Shown here one piece after another: positions 63,049 to 64,000 of a DNA stretch of 64,000 nucleotides. Position 1 is the stretch's first letter, and each line of letters begins with the position of its first letter. Where the stretch lies: NCBI GenBank assembly GCA_026929865.2, contig CM049397.1:28083198-28147197 (forward strand), read 5' to 3'. Below the pieces are notes generated by a model, which saw only the letters and a list, made by a program, of their open reading frames with translations, was not told the origin of the DNA and made no database searches. The DNA is from Hyperoplus lanceolatus. Its lineage: Eukaryota > Chordata > Actinopteri > Uranoscopiformes > Ammodytidae. Made by a program: the position numbers and the translations under genes.

Positions 63049-63111
63049 GAGGGCTGCTGTTCTTGTCACTGTGTGACCCAGGCATTAGCATCACTGTCCT
63101 GCCCAAAGAAA
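63049..63111 (+). other. jak2: Candidate in-frame cryptic jak2 exon made from the duplicated exon tail
   Basis: GTTATCACTTACTGCAG (63032-63048) is a plausible 3' splice site. The 63 nt that follow end at the duplicated donor (AAAGAAA before GTGAGT, 63112). Entered in phase 1 after exon 14 it reads [20 protein letters not shown] then E, with no stop and 63 divisible by 3, so phase is kept. The last 39 nt differ from exon 14 by one synonymous change (GTT to GTC, Val). Inclusion would insert 21 residues that repeat the DPG segment. No transcript evidence is available here. Confidence 0.4.
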
Positions 63112-63945
63112 GTGAGTTTATGTGCCTGTAACACTCCTCTTTAACCAGCAAGGGGCAGCTGTGTAATGTACAACAAGTGGTGCAGTCCCTTCTTATATCC
63201 ACTCTGCATTGGTTTACTTCTTGTTTTGTGGTAACAGAAAAAAAGTTAAAGTAATTTAGACACGGGTAAACTATTAAAATAAAGCAAAAAGAGTGCATTC
63301 AAATCAACAGAAATGTTCCCAATTTTACAGAAACTAGTGCAGTGCCCGTAGTTAGCAGGTAAACAAAGAAAGATATTAGACAGTACATTTGGCTGCTATC
63401 ATTGATGGCTAATTTTACACTGTTGAAGGTTATTATCAGTAACTTACTTTGTAGAAGTTGGCTAAAGAGTAGGGCAACATTCCTTAGTGTTTTGTGTAAA
63501 GATAACCACAAACAAATTCCATGTGTTTTGTTAAGTGAAATGAAACACAAAATGTGTTAATTAATTAATTAAGTGTTGAAGTCTAAAGAAGAATCGAGCT
63601 GTACAGGTGTCACCTATACAATCTGATATTATGGTACCCTGCAAACTGCCATCCATACTGCACACTGCACTCAAACTTACAATCAGTTGCCTATGTAGTA
63701 AATGGCTGCACTGTGTATTAAAGGAGTCTATGCTGCACGCCATGACAACATTGTCAACCCAATTACCATTACTGTTAGGTATTTGAAAGATAAGAAGAGT
63801 TTGGATAACTGTCAATTAACGTTTACGTGTCAGTAGTCAGCTGTGTGTGTGGGGGGGGAGGGAGACTTGTGTGCGCGCGCGGGCTTTCGGTTTAGCTTTT
63901 AAATGGATATAAAACAATTTGTGAAAGCATCCGAGACCGTGCTGT
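63073..63945 (+). repeat. Duplicated segment, copy 2
   Basis: Copy of 56802-58843 lacking the hAT insert and most of the TTAG/TTAA array. Small differences include a missing GCAGAG after TTTTGTGGT. It ends at GAGACCGTGCTGT, where the sequence jumps to CAATTAACGGTAACGTG. Confidence 0.95.
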
Positions 63946-63956
63946 CAATTAACGGT

Positions 63957-64000
<44 letters not shown>
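63941..64000 (+). repeat. Third partial repeat start and (GT)n at the right edge
   Basis: CTGTCAATTAACGGTAACGT resembles 63809-63828 of copy 2 (CTGTCAATTAACGTTTACGT) and 58700-58720 of copy 1, so another repetition seems to begin here. (GT)n runs from about 63960 to the end. Confidence 0.6.

Noticed and set aside
63049-63111. Treating the duplicated exon tail as a confirmed jak2 coding exon
   Set aside because: No transcript evidence is available; it is reported as a candidate only and left out of the exon list.

Overview
This window looks like one contig of a ray-finned (teleost, probably percomorph) fish. The evidence is an interrupted vertebrate gene with GT-AG introns (jak2), fish-type Tc1, hAT and PIF/Harbinger DNA transposons, LINE and SINE tails common in fishes, and about twenty long (GT)n/(CA)n arrays. 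There is no bacterial gene organisation, no CRISPR array, and no LTR retroelement that I could recognise.

Layout. Positions 1 to about 33 kb hold no host gene I can identify. This part is AT-rich noncoding DNA with many microsatellites, a LINE 3' end around a 152-codon open frame (8485-8943), two copies of a TTAA-flanked MITE (12434-13006 and 26166-26663), a hAT element carrying a second DNA transposon inside it (13228-15704), and an L1-like remnant on the minus strand (about 21540-21830). At 33.3-33.9 kb a GC-richer stretch ends in a good splice donor and may be the noncoding first exon and promoter of jak2. A Harbinger-like MITE (34991-35468) and a tRNA-derived SINE lie between it and the start codon.

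From 37434 to 56840, plus strand, lie 14 coding exons of the Janus kinase jak2. They encode about the first 700 of roughly 1,130 residues: the whole FERM domain, the SH2 domain and the first part of the JH2 pseudokinase domain up to its DPG motif. The rest of JH2 and the JH1 tyrosine kinase lie beyond the right edge. The reading frame is continuous through every splice junction. The introns have taken in two Tc1 elements, a nearly whole PIF/Harbinger element with its transposase and antisense Myb-like gene, several MITEs, and a hAT-like element carrying about 360 bp of 18S rRNA sequence.

The last intron seen (56841 to beyond 64000) contains a duplication. The final 39 bp of the preceding exon plus about 0.9 kb of intron recur at 63073-63945. 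Copy 1 carries a 1,055-bp hAT insertion and copy 2 keeps the empty site, so the insertion came after the duplication. In copy 2 the duplicated exon tail lies behind a plausible new 3' splice site. This gives a 63-nt, stop-free, frame-preserving candidate exon that would repeat the DPG segment of the pseudokinase domain.

Other points for follow-up are a 165-nt (GT)n tract occupying the 3' splice-site region of one jak2 intron, the 18S-carrying hAT, the paralogous empty sites that date nested insertions, and the unassigned 152-residue open frame.
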